DNA of 64,000 nt from Lepiota brunneoincarnata (GCA_023014365.1 JAEBUN010000002.1:2852001-2916000); one strand, 5' to 3'. Positions 42,820-53,259 are shown, counted from the first letter of the stretch. A program made the numbers and translations. Notes: generated from the sequence alone by a model not told the origin.

Positions 42820-43112
42820 GTTGAGATCAGTGAACAGGGATGGGAGCATTTTATGGGAATGGAGGAACAGTGTTGGCAATTTTTGTTATGTACATGTTTG
42901 TGTGGTGTTGAAAAAAAAATGTAAGGATCCCAAGATCCTCACAAGGAGAGCATATCAGATGAGGAGGTCAACAAGCACAAGCAGTATATTGTTAAGTGTG
43001 AAAGGAAAGGAGAGTGAGAGGATGGTGGATAAGAAACAAGAAGTGTGTAAGGTACAAGTCTGATGCACATACTGGAACCAGTTAGTAATCATGTGCATCA
43101 TGTAAGAACATC
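42820..43112. other. Unassigned segment right of hAT
   Basis: No coding motif. It is the right flank of the hAT target, continuous in origin with 31014, and the left flank of gypsy-3. Confidence 0.4.
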
Positions 43113-43117
43113 CTTAC

Positions 43118-43820
43118 TGTTATCAGAAGCCATATCAGAAGAACGGTTATCTTTAGTTCACATTCCCATGTCACTATGAAACTATCAGTAGTGTACATCA
43201 GAAGGACTATTCTTAGTATACGCCTCATGTTTTCTTATCTCTGACTCATAGTTACTGTTAGGGGAAGTAAGAGCACCGGAACCAAGTTGATATTTGGGTG
43301 GCGAATACAATCGACACCCACACTACTTATATACATAGAGGCCTGCGCACAGACTGGGTAGCCAAACACTACGTAGCTACTAGAACATAACGTACGCAAA
43401 CAATATACAAACAACGTCAGTCGCACGTGGGTTAGACTCGGGGATGGGGGTGGCCGAAGGCCGAGGCCGGGCTTAGGCATCGGGCATCGGCTAGAGAGGC
43501 CGAGCACGGATACCCAACCACAGACCCCTAGACGTACCTTGCGTAAGGGGGTATAGTCCCCTTACAGTTACCCCGGTCCGGACTATTATAGTAGGAGTAC
43601 AGCCACACTTAGAAGTATATAAGGATACAGTACAATACCTTGTATCCTTATCTTAGTGTTATACAGTTCTTGCCTCCTATACCTCTTTGCCCTTAAAACC
43701 GGCTGGACTATAGTGCTCCGTCGTCTCTAAGTCGCGCTTAGTAGGACAAGACCAAGTCTGTATAGACATCTTGCCACGAATGCCGTGCTACTCAAGAGCG
43801 AACCCCTAACCCGGGTAACA
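43118..43820 (+). repeat. Gypsy-3 5' LTR (interrupted)
   Basis: It starts TGTTATCAG and ends GGGTAACA. Without 43256-43566 and one GTTAC it is 387 bp, exactly the length of the 3' LTR. TATATAAGG at 43616-43624 lies downstream of the insertion, so the core promoter is intact. Confidence 0.93.
43256..43566 (-). repeat. Solo LTR of an unrelated element inside the gypsy-3 LTR
   Basis: 311 bp with TGTTAGGGGA at the left and TCCCCTTACA at the right, flanked by GTTAC (43251-43255 and 43567-43571). A TATATAAG on the minus strand suggests that orientation. No relative is present elsewhere in the window. Confidence 0.8.
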
Positions 43821-43821
43821 A

Positions 43822-43833
43822 AACACTAAGATA
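43822..43833 (+). promoter_or_regulatory. Gypsy-3 primer-binding site (self-priming type)
   Basis: AACACTAAGATA starts one base inside the LTR and is a perfect complement of TATCTTAGTGTT at 43649-43660, which lies 33 nt after the start of TATATAAGG. Confidence 0.75.
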
Positions 43834-43925
43834 CTCTGCTGCTTATCTCTTGCTCGCCCTCTACTCTGCTCTGCTTTGCCGACGTACTGAACACGTCGAG
43901 GTATCCTGGTCGTTCAAAACGACGT

Positions 43926-43952
43926 ATGAAAGAAAACCGCCTCTCTGTGTAG
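43926..43952 (+). promoter_or_regulatory. Short uORF in the gypsy-3 leader
   Basis: ATG to TAG, eight codons. It is the only ATG between the LTR and the gag ATG at 44807. Confidence 0.5.
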
Positions 43953-44179
43953 CCATCGCTACGTCCCTCAACCTCTCCCCGCCAGACGACCTGGCTTACC
44001 TACTCATCTTCGTCTTCACCTCTACCGCCACCCTCATCGCCTATCAAATCATCACCCTAGAACTCGAACGCATCACGTGCCCCTGTCACTGCTGTGTCGT
44101 CAGATCGTGGAACCTATATTCAGGGATATCCATAATCGCCACCCAATTCTTCATACTTCTAGCGATAATTGATCGCTAG

Positions 44180-44806
44180 ACAAATATCACCACGCCTCCA
44201 AAGAAATTCTCGGCCCGAGAATCCCCATCACCTCCCCCTCCTCCCAAATCGAGAAGCAGAATCTCAGGATCAGGAACCCAAAACCCAGATCCCAGAAGAA
44301 ACCCTATTCCCACTCAGACACCATCCCCGTTTTATCCTCCATCTCCATTCGACTCACCCACTCCAAGTACATCAACACGTACAAGAACAAGCTTTGCTGA
44401 CGAACTAGCAGAACGACAAAGACTACAACAAGAAAGAGAATTAAAAGAACACTACGAACAAGAAGAGAAAAGACGCAAACAAGCCGAAGAATACTGTGCT
44501 AAAGTAGACCCATTAAACGACCACAAACTCCAAAGACTTAAAAACGCCCTCAAACAACCAAGAGGACTTTCCACATCAGAAGAGAACTTACTCACACGCC
44601 ACGAATACACAGTAAATCAGGGAAAAACTCCCCCAGCAGATAACGACTCCGACGTCTATATAACAGACGACAACCAATCAGACCCTGATCCACAACCACC
44701 CGTTTTACCCACACCAACCGTACCCTTAGCCCTACCAGCTCCACCCTTGCGACCAACACAACCTCTATCACCACCATCGCCACCACCACCCGGACAATTA
44801 CAAATA
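44180..44806 (+). other. Gypsy-3 ATG-free leader frame in phase with gag
   Basis: After a TAG at 44177 the frame stays open for 209 codons into gag with no ATG. It encodes Pro/Ser/Thr-rich sequence, then a charged helix (ADELAERQRLQQERELKEHY) resembling a coiled coil, then an acidic linker. The composition looks like protein, so a non-AUG start giving an extended Gag is possible. The alternative is a scanning-permissive 5' UTR. Confidence 0.35.
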
Positions 44807-45997
44807 ATGGCCGCCGCAGCTACCCCAAAGGAGTTAGGACTCCTCAAACCCATCGCCTTCGATGGAACTAGAAGACTATTCGAAGATTGGATCTTCCAAT
44901 GTGAAGTTTATGTGCTCGCTAATGCGACCACTTACAACACCGACCTCGCTAGGACCCTGTTTGTCCTTTCGACAATGCAATCAGGAGATGCCCGAGCATG
45001 GGCTAGACAATACCTCCACGAGAGAAACGCCCAAACTCCACAAGGACAACCCATAGTCATGGAATCATGGGACAACTTCACCGCCCGACTCAGGGCCGAC
45101 TTCACCCCAGCGGACGAACATGCGTACGCACATACCAGACTTCAAACCCTGCATCAAGCAGGCAAACCGATGACCGAGTTCAACGCTCAGTTCAAAGAAC
45201 TCATCCGACAATCCGGATTAAACGAAGATCGCACCCTAATCAATCTATACTGCAAAGCAATCGACCGCCGCATTGCCATGAAAATCGACAAATCGGAAAA
45301 CCCTCCGACAACCATCACCGCTTGGTATACCCGAGCAAATAAACTCGACGACAATTTCTGCCGAATCAATGCCCTCTACGGCACCCCCAGAAACACATTT
45401 CCCCAAAGAAACCAATACCAACCCAACCGCGGACCAAGTCGCCCAAACAATAACGTGCCCTACACACAATTCTACCAAAGGAGCAACACTCCACGGTTTA
45501 CCCCACGTGACCCACATGCCATGGAAGTAGACCATGTCGCTATAGAAGAAGGATTCGAAGACCCTTATCCCGAAATCCCACAACCGGAATACACCGAAGA
45601 AAACTCCGCACAAGAACCGTTGGAGTTAGATGCCGTTGTCACCGGACAACAAATGAAATCATACCAAAACCAGGAATGCTTCCAATGTGGAGCCAAAGAT
45701 CACTGGGTCAGCAAATGCCCCCAACCACCACCAGCTAGACGCTTCCCAGGAATGCGCACCAATCCCCCTCGCCCTGCGAGAAACCCCAACCGTCCCTTTT
45801 CTGGACAACAAAACACTCGTCCCGGATTTCCAAACCGGAACGCCCAACAATCACCGCAACGCAAGTATTCCCTTGCAGTCGCAGAAGTCGCATCTCAAAT
45901 GCGCCAAATGGTCGATGATCTCGACCCTGAACTCCAACAAGAACTCCACTCCGCACTAGCCGAGGACCCGGAGATGCGTCCATTCCAGGATTTTTAA
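44807..45997 (+). CDS. Gypsy-3 gag (396 aa from the first ATG)
   Basis: It starts with ATGGCCGCC, a good Kozak-like context. The Ty3-type capsid region (FDGTRRLFEDWIFQCEVYV; SGDARAWARQYL; FNAQFKELIRQSGL) covers about residues 20-200. The zinc knuckle CFQCGAKDHWVSKC is near residue 290. It stops at 45997, shortly upstream of the pol frame. Confidence 0.93.
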   Translation: MAAAATPKELGLLKPIAFDGTRRLFEDWIFQCEVYVLANATTYNTDLARTLFVLSTMQSGDARAWARQYLHERNAQTPQGQPIVMESWDNFTARLRADFTPADEHAYAHTRLQTLHQAGKPMTEFNAQFKELIRQSGLNEDRTLINLYCKAIDRRIAMKIDKSENPPTTITAWYTRANKLDDNFCRINALYGTPRNTFPQRNQYQPNRGPSRPNNNVPYTQFYQRSNTPRFTPRDPHAMEVDHVAIEEGFEDPYPEIPQPEYTEENSAQEPLELDAVVTGQQMKSYQNQECFQCGAKDHWVSKCPQPPPARRFPGMRTNPPRPARNPNRPFSGQQNTRPGFPNRNAQQSPQRKYSLAVAEVASQMRQMVDDLDPELQQELHSALAEDPEMRPFQDF

Positions 45998-46059
45998 AAA
46001 GGAATGCTGTCGACAGATGTGCCCCTGCACGTTCCAAAACTCAGAAGGACATTTCATAC

Positions 46060-49000
46060 TCTCACTCCCAGAAGGACATTTTCTCGATAAACTCTGTACA
46101 ATTACAACTATCCCCGAATAAACGATCCCTTTTCTTACCCATCGAGATTTGGAGTGAACGGACATCAAAACCTGTGGCCATCACCGCCCTGATAGACTCA
46201 GGAGCCCAAGGGAACTTCATCTCCCACAAAGTCGTTGAACGACATGGTTATCAAACCAAACGGCTAGACCAACCAATTCCACTCAGTAACGTTGACAGAA
46301 CTGATAACCAACATGGCAAGATCCATGAATACATCAAAATCAGAACCATCATTGATGGAAGAGATTGCACGCTAGAAGCGTACGTCACAAACACTGGTGA
46401 AAAGGACCTCATCATCGGATTTCCCTGGTTGGAACAATACAATCCCGACATCAACTGGAAGACCAAGACATTCTCTTGGAAACCTCAAATCGATCACCAG
46501 GACTTCTCGAAACTCCTCAGAACCCTATGACGACCCGTCGAACTTAACTCCATCACCATGGACATAATGGCTGGAAAAACCTCTCAACCCAAGGAAAACC
46601 CCGAAGAATACGTCAACCTGTCAAATGTTGACCTTGACACCTTCTCTCTAGAAAGGGAAATGAACCCCATGCTTCTAACCCCATTAGAAGTAAACGCCAA
46701 AGCAACACACGCTACAACGCTCCACAATGAGCAACATAAACCGACAAAATCGGCAAACCAAAGAGGAAAACAACCGGAACCAAACAAGGAACCACCCGAG
46801 ATCCCTCGGAGATTTGCCCGATGGGCTAAAATATTCAACAAGAAAGCCTCCGAACGGTTCCCACCATCAAGAACGTTTGATCACGAAATCGAACTAAAAC
46901 CGACATTCGAAGCAAAATCGATGAAACCTTATCAAGTGGCACCTGCCGAAGAAAAAGCGCTAAAAGAATTCATAGATGAAAACCTCCGAAAAGGGTACAT
47001 CCGACCCTCAAAATCCCCTATGGCATCACCCTTTTTCTTTGTTGCCAAGAAAGGAGGAAACCTCCAACCCTGCCAAGACTATCATTATCTAAACGATCAT
47101 ACCGTCAAAAACGCCTACCCAATCCCCATGATTTCCTCTATCATGGATAAACTCAAAGGAGCTAAGTACTTCACTAAGCTCGATGTCCGCCTAGGATACA
47201 ATAATGTCAGAATCAAAGATGGCGATCAATGGAAAGCAGCGTTCAAGACTCCCATGGGTCTTTTCGAACCAACTGTCATGTTTTTCAGACTTTGCAACAG
47301 TCCCGCGACATTCCAACATATGATGGACACATTATTCTCCGAAATAATGGAGAAAGGAGGAATCATCATCTACATGGATGATATTCTAATCTATGGTAAA
47401 ACCCAGGAAGAAACCGACCAACTTACGGAAAAAGTACTGCAAATCCTGCAGGAAAACGACCTCTACCTCAAAACGGAGAAATGCGAGTTCAACAAACAAC
47501 GACTCGAATACCTCGGCATGATCATCACGCCAGACAAGATCAAAATGGATTCCAGAAAACTCAAGGGAATAGAAGACTGGCCAATACCAAAAACAGTCCG
47601 ACACGTTCGGAAATTCATCGGATTTTGTAACTTCTACCGGAAGTTCATCCGCAACTACTCCCACCACACCAAACCCCTGAACCAACTCCTTTCCAAATCA
47701 AACAAATTTGAATGGAAAGAAGAACAACAGAAAGCGTTCGAAACGCTCAAGAACGAATTCTTAAAGGAACCGGTACTCCTCATGCCCGACTCCACAAAAC
47801 CCTTCGAAATAGAAGCCGATGCTTCTAAATTCGCATCAGGAGCTGTCCTATATCAATACGACATCAACGGAATACGGAAACCCGTATCATTCTATTCAAA
47901 GACGTTCGGACCAGCGGAACGCAATTACGACATCTACGACAGGGAACTCCTTGCTATTATCCGAGCCCTCGAAGAATGGCGCCACTACCTCCTTGGCAGC
48001 CCCCATACTGTCCGTATCAGAACGGACCACCAAAACCTAACCTACTGGTGTAAACCCCAGAAAATCAACCGCCGACAAGCACGATGGGTCCAGACCCTCG
48101 CGGACTACAACTTCAAACTAGAACACGTTCCAGGATCAAAAATCCCAGCACCAGATGCCTTATCGAGACGTCCAGACCACATTCCCGATGAGGACAACGA
48201 TAACGAAGATGTTACCATGCTTCCAAACAATCTCTTCGTCACCACAACTGACATGGAAGATCAAAACCTGATCACGTTACTCCCAGAACACCTTTTTATC
48301 GCCACCGTCGACATGGAACTCCAAGAAAGAATCACAGAATCACCAAAATATGACACTAGAACCACCGAAGCATTCAAACTCCTAAAAGAAACCCATCCTA
48401 ACGCCGCCGATAAAGACTTCGGAACAGTCCCAACCCCGAGTGGTTCACTCCTCACGTTCCAAGAACGTGTCATTATCCCAGAAGACCTCCAACTCAGACG
48501 TGATGTCATCGCAAGATACCACGACCACCCTACACGTGGCCACCCTGGAGAACAAGAAACATATCGCCTTGCCAAGAAAGAAGTGTACTGGCCAGGAATG
48601 TCAACGTTCATAAAGAACTACGTCAAAGGCTGTCCAGAGTGTCAGCAGCATAAAATAATACGCAGACCAGATCGCGCACCAACTCAACCGATCCCTCCAC
48701 CAGCATCTAAACACCCATTTGCCCAGATCTCATGGGATCTTATCACCGGTCTACCGCCTAGCGCTGGCCATAATGCGATATTGTCCGTGGTGGACCACGG
48801 CCTTACGAAGGGGGTAATTTTCATCCCAACCTCAGATCGATCAAACGCCGATGACATCGGACGACTATTAATAGAAAAAGTCTTCACCAGATTTGGACTA
48901 CCCAACAAAATCATATCAGATCGAGACCCCAGATTCGCCACCAACTCTCTCCAACAACTAGCCAAACGCCTTAACATCCAACAAGCATTCTCAACTGCAT

Positions 49001-49833
49001 ACCACCCCCAGACAGATGGTTCCACAGAACGATACAATCAAGAAATCGAGACCTATCTCACCATATACTGCACCAGGAATCCCCTTGACTGGTCAGAAAC
49101 CCTCCCTATCGCCGAGTTCGCACACAACTCCAAAATACATGCCTCGAGACAGAAATCCCCATTTGAACTAATCATGGGATACAACCCTCCACCGATACCC
49201 ACGGTAATGGAAACGTCGAACTTTCCATCAGTAGACGAACGCATCAAACTCCTTGATGATGCCAGAAAGGAAGCACACGCAGCACATCAACTCTCCGCCG
49301 ACATTATGAAACAAAGAACCAAAAGAACTGTCAAACCCCTTGAAACACGTCAAAAGGTATGGCTAGAAGCCAAGAACCTCAAACTCCCCTTCATTTCCAA
49401 CAAAATATCCCCAAAACGACTAGGACCTTTCCTTATCACAGAAGTCTTATCACCGCTCACCTACAAACTAAAACTTCCGATCAAATGGAAGATACATCCA
49501 ATATTCCACAGAAACCTTCTAACCCCATATAACGAAACAGAAGCATACGGATCTCATCCGACTCCACCACCACCAGACATCATCAATGAAGAAGAGGAAT
49601 ACGAAATAGAAGCCATTCTAAATCACCACCAACACCGCGGAAAACTCCAATACTACGTCAAATGGAAAGGATACTCCCACACGGAGAACAAATGGATCAC
49701 CGATGAAACACTTCATACAAACGCCAAAGAATACTTAACCGAGTATAAAGAAGCTCATGGAATCCTCCAGAAAGAACAGGAACCCACCAGAACCAACCAA
49801 AGACAACTACGCTCCCACACTAAACATACTTAA
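46060..49833 (+). CDS. Gypsy-3 pol (protease-RT-RNase H-integrase-chromodomain), one in-frame TGA
   Basis: The protease shows ALIDSGAQGNFIS near 46187. The frame is broken only by TGA at 46528, followed by a CGA codon; it could have arisen from CGA. Numbered from 46558: RT IIYMDDILIYG near 270, RNase H about 410-540, integrase zinc region (YHDHPTRGHPG, CPECQQH) 650-695. The catalytic D, D and E lie in ISWDLITGL, SDRDPRF and GSTERYNQE. A chromodomain (EEYEIEAILNHHQHRG) is at about 1012-1070. Pol is in a different frame from gag. The start given is approximate. Confidence 0.9.
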
Positions 49834-49835
49834 AG

Positions 49836-50960
49836 ATGCCCATGAACCTCGACCTCACTCGCCCCCAAACTACTCCCCCCTTTTCAACTACACCTTCACC
49901 AACCTCCTCATCATCCTCTGTCGTCATCATAAACAATGCAAGCATCGAACATACTACACTTCAAACAACTCCCGTTCCGGCCCCGTCTCCCTACACCCCC
50001 TCTCACACCTTCGCCGCAACATACGCCTCCCCCAGGGACGAGACCCCCGACCCCAATGACACCCCAGAACCAACAGCTGCCCCAGCCGCCTCCCTTAGAT
50101 ACCATACAGCTGGAGTACAATCATATGGACCAGATCACCCTTCTGACAGAGATCTGCGCGAGGCTGCCACCGACGGAGCCTTTACGACTAAATTGGAACA
50201 CACTCCAATTTCAGAATACGACTGACAACTCTGGTACGATTATACCCACCACGTATGACAGACTAAGGCTCTCGCTACTGCGTACAATACGCAACGAGCC
50301 TGGGCAGAATCACTCGAGCGACTTCTCCGCTCAAGATCGGGCCTCATGTCCGAGGTGTCGAAGAACCTACCCAAACGAGATGAGATACATACCTCGCAGC
50401 CCCCCACCACAACCATCCCCACCACTACCACAACGACCACTGCCGCAATCATCACCACCGTCCCCAGCAAGGGAAGAAAGCCCACCAGTATCAGAAATCC
50501 CTTCAGACTTCTCACCCCCACCAAGGACGCCACCCACACCGTCGCCAATAACAACGTCCCGATTCGGAACTCCCCCAATCCCATTCACTCACGAGCCAAC
50601 CCCCGAACCACCGACAGATCGGTCTGCATCCAATGCAGACACACAGGACATTGGGCTATGGATTGCCCCCAATTCGCTTGCCTCGGATGCAAGCAATATG
50701 CCCCAGGGCATTACTCATACGACTGCATCAAGTATAGATGCCCCCACTGCGCTGTCTTCCAACCGCGCCATAAACGAACCGAATGCCCAAGTCGAAAGAC
50801 TCGACACGCCCCCTACTCCAGAAATTCGACAACCCGTCCCTCAACCATTCCCACAACTCACCATCGATACATCGATCTCACCCACGACGACTACTACGAG
50901 GAATGCTACGATGATGTGGCCGAATCAAATATCACAGGAGAACCATGCAGTTCCTTCTGA
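49836..50960 (+). pseudogene. Gypsy-3 post-pol ORF3: triple zinc-knuckle protein, interrupted by two stops
   Basis: An ATG 2 nt after the pol stop opens the frame. It is cut by TGA at 50223 and 50256, then is open to 50960. Numbered from the ATG at 50346: CX2CX4HX4C at 94-107, CX2CX6HX4C with APGHY at 112-127, a third CX2CX6HX4C at 132-147, a YIDLT motif, and the tail DDVAESNITGEPCSSF. The first two knuckles, APGHY and AESNITGEP match gypsy-1 ORF3. The two stops mean that this copy is damaged or starts internally. Confidence 0.6.
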
Positions 50961-51204
50961 AGCAAACCAAATCACCCCACCAGAAGAAAGAATCGAAAGT
51001 CCCCATTTCAGACGCCTTCTATACGACATCTTTTACCCAGGACAACCCCCATCCCCAGAAACCGCCACCATACTCGATCTTCACAGAACCCCCACTCCTA
51101 CCTTCTCCCCCGTCATTCCCCCCAGACCAGACTCCACCGACCCACCACAGATCGATTATTATGAACCAAACTACCTAGCCGAATACCCGGAAGAAGGAAA
51201 CTAA
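49936..51204 (+). CDS. Gypsy-3 post-pol long overlapping ORF (422 codons, +1 to the zinc-knuckle frame)
   Basis: Uninterrupted from ATG to 51204, ending 37 nt before the 3' LTR. It is very rich in Pro/Ser/Thr, with a segment near residues 65-150 that looks less repetitive (TLLTEICARLPPTEPLRLNW). Its phase relative to ORF3 is the same as in gypsy-1. Near the end it has ESPHFRRLLYDIF, comparable with NSPDREEQELLFDF of gypsy-1. The C-rich nucleotide composition could by itself keep the frame open. Confidence 0.4.
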   Translation: MQASNILHFKQLPFRPRLPTPPLTPSPQHTPPPGTRPPTPMTPQNQQLPQPPPLDTIQLEYNHMDQITLLTEICARLPPTEPLRLNWNTLQFQNTTDNSGTIIPTTYDRLRLSLLRTIRNEPGQNHSSDFSAQDRASCPRCRRTYPNEMRYIPRSPPPQPSPPLPQRPLPQSSPPSPAREESPPVSEIPSDFSPPPRTPPTPSPITTSRFGTPPIPFTHEPTPEPPTDRSASNADTQDIGLWIAPNSLASDASNMPQGITHTTASSIDAPTALSSNRAINEPNAQVERLDTPPTPEIRQPVPQPFPQLTIDTSISPTTTTTRNATMMWPNQISQENHAVPSEANQITPPEERIESPHFRRLLYDIFYPGQPPSPETATILDLHRTPTPTFSPVIPPRPDSTDPPQIDYYEPNYLAEYPEEGN

Positions 51205-51241
51205 CGAGTTGTATGGAAAACAACTCTAGAAACGGACCTAA

Positions 51242-51628
51242 TGTTATCAGAAGCCATATCAGAAGGACGGTTATCTTTAGTTCACATTCCCATGTCACTA
51301 TGAAACTATCAGTAGTGTACATCAGAAGGACTATTCTTAGTATATGCCTCATGTTTTCTTATCTCTGACTCATAGTTACCCTGGTCCGGACTATTATAGT
51401 AGGAGTACAGCCACACTTAGAAGTATATAAGGATACAGTACAATACCTTGTATCCTTATCTTAGTGTTATACAGTTCTTGCCTCCTATACCTCTTTGCCC
51501 TTAAAACCGGCTGGACTATAGTGCTCCGTCGTCTCTAAGTCGTGCTTAGTAGGACAAGACCAAGTCTGTATAGACATCTTGCCACGAACGCCGTGCTACT
51601 CAAGAGCGAACCCCTAACCCGGGTAACA
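51242..51628 (+). repeat. Gypsy-3 3' LTR (387 bp)
   Basis: Complete and uninterrupted, with only a few substitutions relative to the 5' copy, and followed by CTTAC. Confidence 0.95.
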
Positions 51629-51633
51629 CTTAC

Positions 51634-51770
51634 AGCACACCATCTATTTTAATGAATATACACCTACTTTCCAGATTAATTTACTGCCCATTAGCCCAAG
51701 TTGATTCCATCAAGTGGCCCATACCGAAATCGCAGTAAACTATTATATTCTTCCTCCTGCTGGGTTAAGA
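51634..51770. other. Short unassigned spacer
   Basis: AT-rich, with no motif. It is the original flank between the gypsy-3 and solo-LTR targets. Confidence 0.4.
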
Positions 51771-51775
51771 CAATC

Positions 51776-52161
51776 TGTTACCCGGGTTAGGGGTTCGCTC
51801 TTGAGTAGCACGGCGTTCGTGGCAAGATGTCTATACAGACTTGGTCTTGTCCTACTAGGCGTGACTTAGAGACGACGGAGCACTATAGTCCAGCCGGTTT
51901 AAGGGCAAAGAGGTATAGGAGGCAAGAACTGTATAACACTAAGATAAGGATACAAGGTATTGTACTGTATCCTTATATATCTCTAAGTGTGGCTGTACTC
52001 CTACTATAATAATCCAGACCGGGGTAACTATGAGTCAGAGATAAGAAAACATGAGGCGTATACTAAGAATAGTCCTTCTGATGTACACTACTGATAGTTT
52101 CATAGTGACATGGGAATATGAGCTAAGAATAACTGTCCTTCTGATGTGGTTTCTGATAACA
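51776..52161 (-). repeat. Solo LTR of the gypsy-3 family, inverted
   Basis: 386 bp, reverse complement of the gypsy-3 LTR, flanked by CAATC at 51771-51775 and 52162-52166. Close in sequence to the full-length copy, so a recent recombination product. Confidence 0.93.
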
Positions 52162-52166
52162 CAATC

Positions 52167-52327
52167 TCTATCAGCAACTCTCTTTGTTTTTGAATTATAA
52201 TGTGGCACTGCCAGTGAATTACTGGATGAAGATGTCAGACACTGAACACCCCCTTCAAAGTATAGAGACAAAAGCCTAAGGCCCAGTTTTCCAAGCCTGT
52301 GGTGTTTGCAGGCATTGAACGAGCAGG
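52167..52327. other. Short unassigned spacer
   Basis: No coding motif. It ends in GCAGG, the copia-3 target duplication (52323-52327). Confidence 0.4.
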
Positions 52328-52675
52328 TAACAAGAATAGAAGCGCGCAGTAGATACGTCGGACACGGAATATATAAGATAGGATCACTAGGATCCAGTAA
52401 GGAAGACTGAATCAATATTAAACAGAGACACGACGCAACATACTACTCACCTAGGATCCAGTAAGGAAGACTGGATCCTAGGCCGTTTCGGTAGGCTACT
52501 TAAATAAGAGAAAGAAAACTATGTACTCCTATTTACGCTAGAATGAAAGTATACCTTGTAACCTAGTAGTATAATAAAATTGTTCATTCGTGTACATACA
52601 GTGTCCATGGTAAGAGGGAATATGAAATAAGGAAAACAATAAACAATCGTCAAGCTGAACAATCGCGTTTCGACA
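52328..52675 (-). repeat. Copia-3 3' LTR (348 bp)
   Basis: On the element strand it starts TGTCGAAACG. The purine-rich GAGTGGGAG (52676-52684) adjoining it is the polypurine tract. Two copies of an ACTGGATCCTAG-type motif lie inside. Confidence 0.93.
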
Positions 52676-52693
52676 CTCCCACTCAGTGAGACG

Positions 52694-53233
52694 TCAGTTG
52701 GGAGCAACCACACCGAGACCGGCGTGAAATTTTATAAAAGTGTCACGAGGGAGGGCTTTGGTGAATATGTCTGCAAGTATATCCTTCGTAGAGACATAGC
52801 GGAGCCTGACTTCTTTACGTTCGACGCATTCACGGATAAAGTGATGTCGTATGTTGATGTGTTTGGCGCGTGAATGAGCAATGGGATTACTGGCGAGGGC
52901 AATACAGCCCTGGTTGTCAGCGTGAATGACAGTTGCTGTCGTCTGTGGGAAATCGAGCTTCTCGAGTAGGGTACAAAGCCAAATGGCTTCCTTTGTAGTG
53001 TTGGCAGATGCGATATATTTGGCCTCGACAGAGGAAGTGGCAACAGTCGGCTGTTTTTTCGAGGACCATGAGATGGAGCTACCAGCCATGTCGAATACAA
53101 AACCGCCAACAGACCTTCGATCATCAGGATCTTGGGCCCAACTCGAGTCTGTCCAACCAACAAGATTGAAGGAATTGTTCCCGCACCTACCCAAGATAAG
53201 GTGGAAATTTGCAGTACCCTTGAGATAGCGCAA
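52694..53233 (-). CDS. Copia-3 RNase H and C-terminus of pol
   Basis: The RNase H motifs VGWTDSSWAQDPDDRRS, SSVEAKYIA and HADNQGCIALA are in order, followed by HINIRHHFIRE and the KALPRDTF terminus usual for copia. It is separated from the RT by a frameshift near 53270. It would degrade RNA in the RNA-DNA hybrid. Confidence 0.88.
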   Translation of the reverse strand: MRYLKGTANFHLILGRCGNNSFNLVGWTDSSWAQDPDDRRSVGGFVFDMAGSSISWSSKKQPTVATSSVEAKYIASANTTKEAIWLCTLLEKLDFPQTTATVIHADNQGCIALASNPIAHSRAKHINIRHHFIRECVERKEVRLRYVSTKDILADIFTKALPRDTFIKFHAGLGVVAPN

Positions 53234-53259
53234 AACGCGCTTCGCAGCCTCTAAATGGG

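Larger units (their letters stand above)
43118..51628 (+). mobile_element. Gypsy-3: chromodomain Ty3/gypsy element, nearly intact
   Basis: LTRs of 387 bp (the 5' copy is enlarged by a 311-bp insertion) with CTTAC duplications at 43113-43117 and 51629-51633. Order: 5' LTR, self-complementary primer site, long ATG-poor leader, gag, pol with chromodomain, post-pol zinc-knuckle ORF, 3' LTR. One TGA in pol and two stops in the post-pol ORF are the visible defects. Confidence 0.95.

Noticed and set aside
43850..44179. 109-codon hydrophobic frame at the start of the gypsy-3 leader
   Set aside because: No ATG in frame, ends at TAG 44177 and has no counterpart in gypsy-1; more likely leader sequence.
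49836..51204. env gene in gypsy-3
   Set aside because: No signal peptide, transmembrane helix, cleavage site or cysteine-rich surface domain; the knuckles point to nucleic-acid binding instead.
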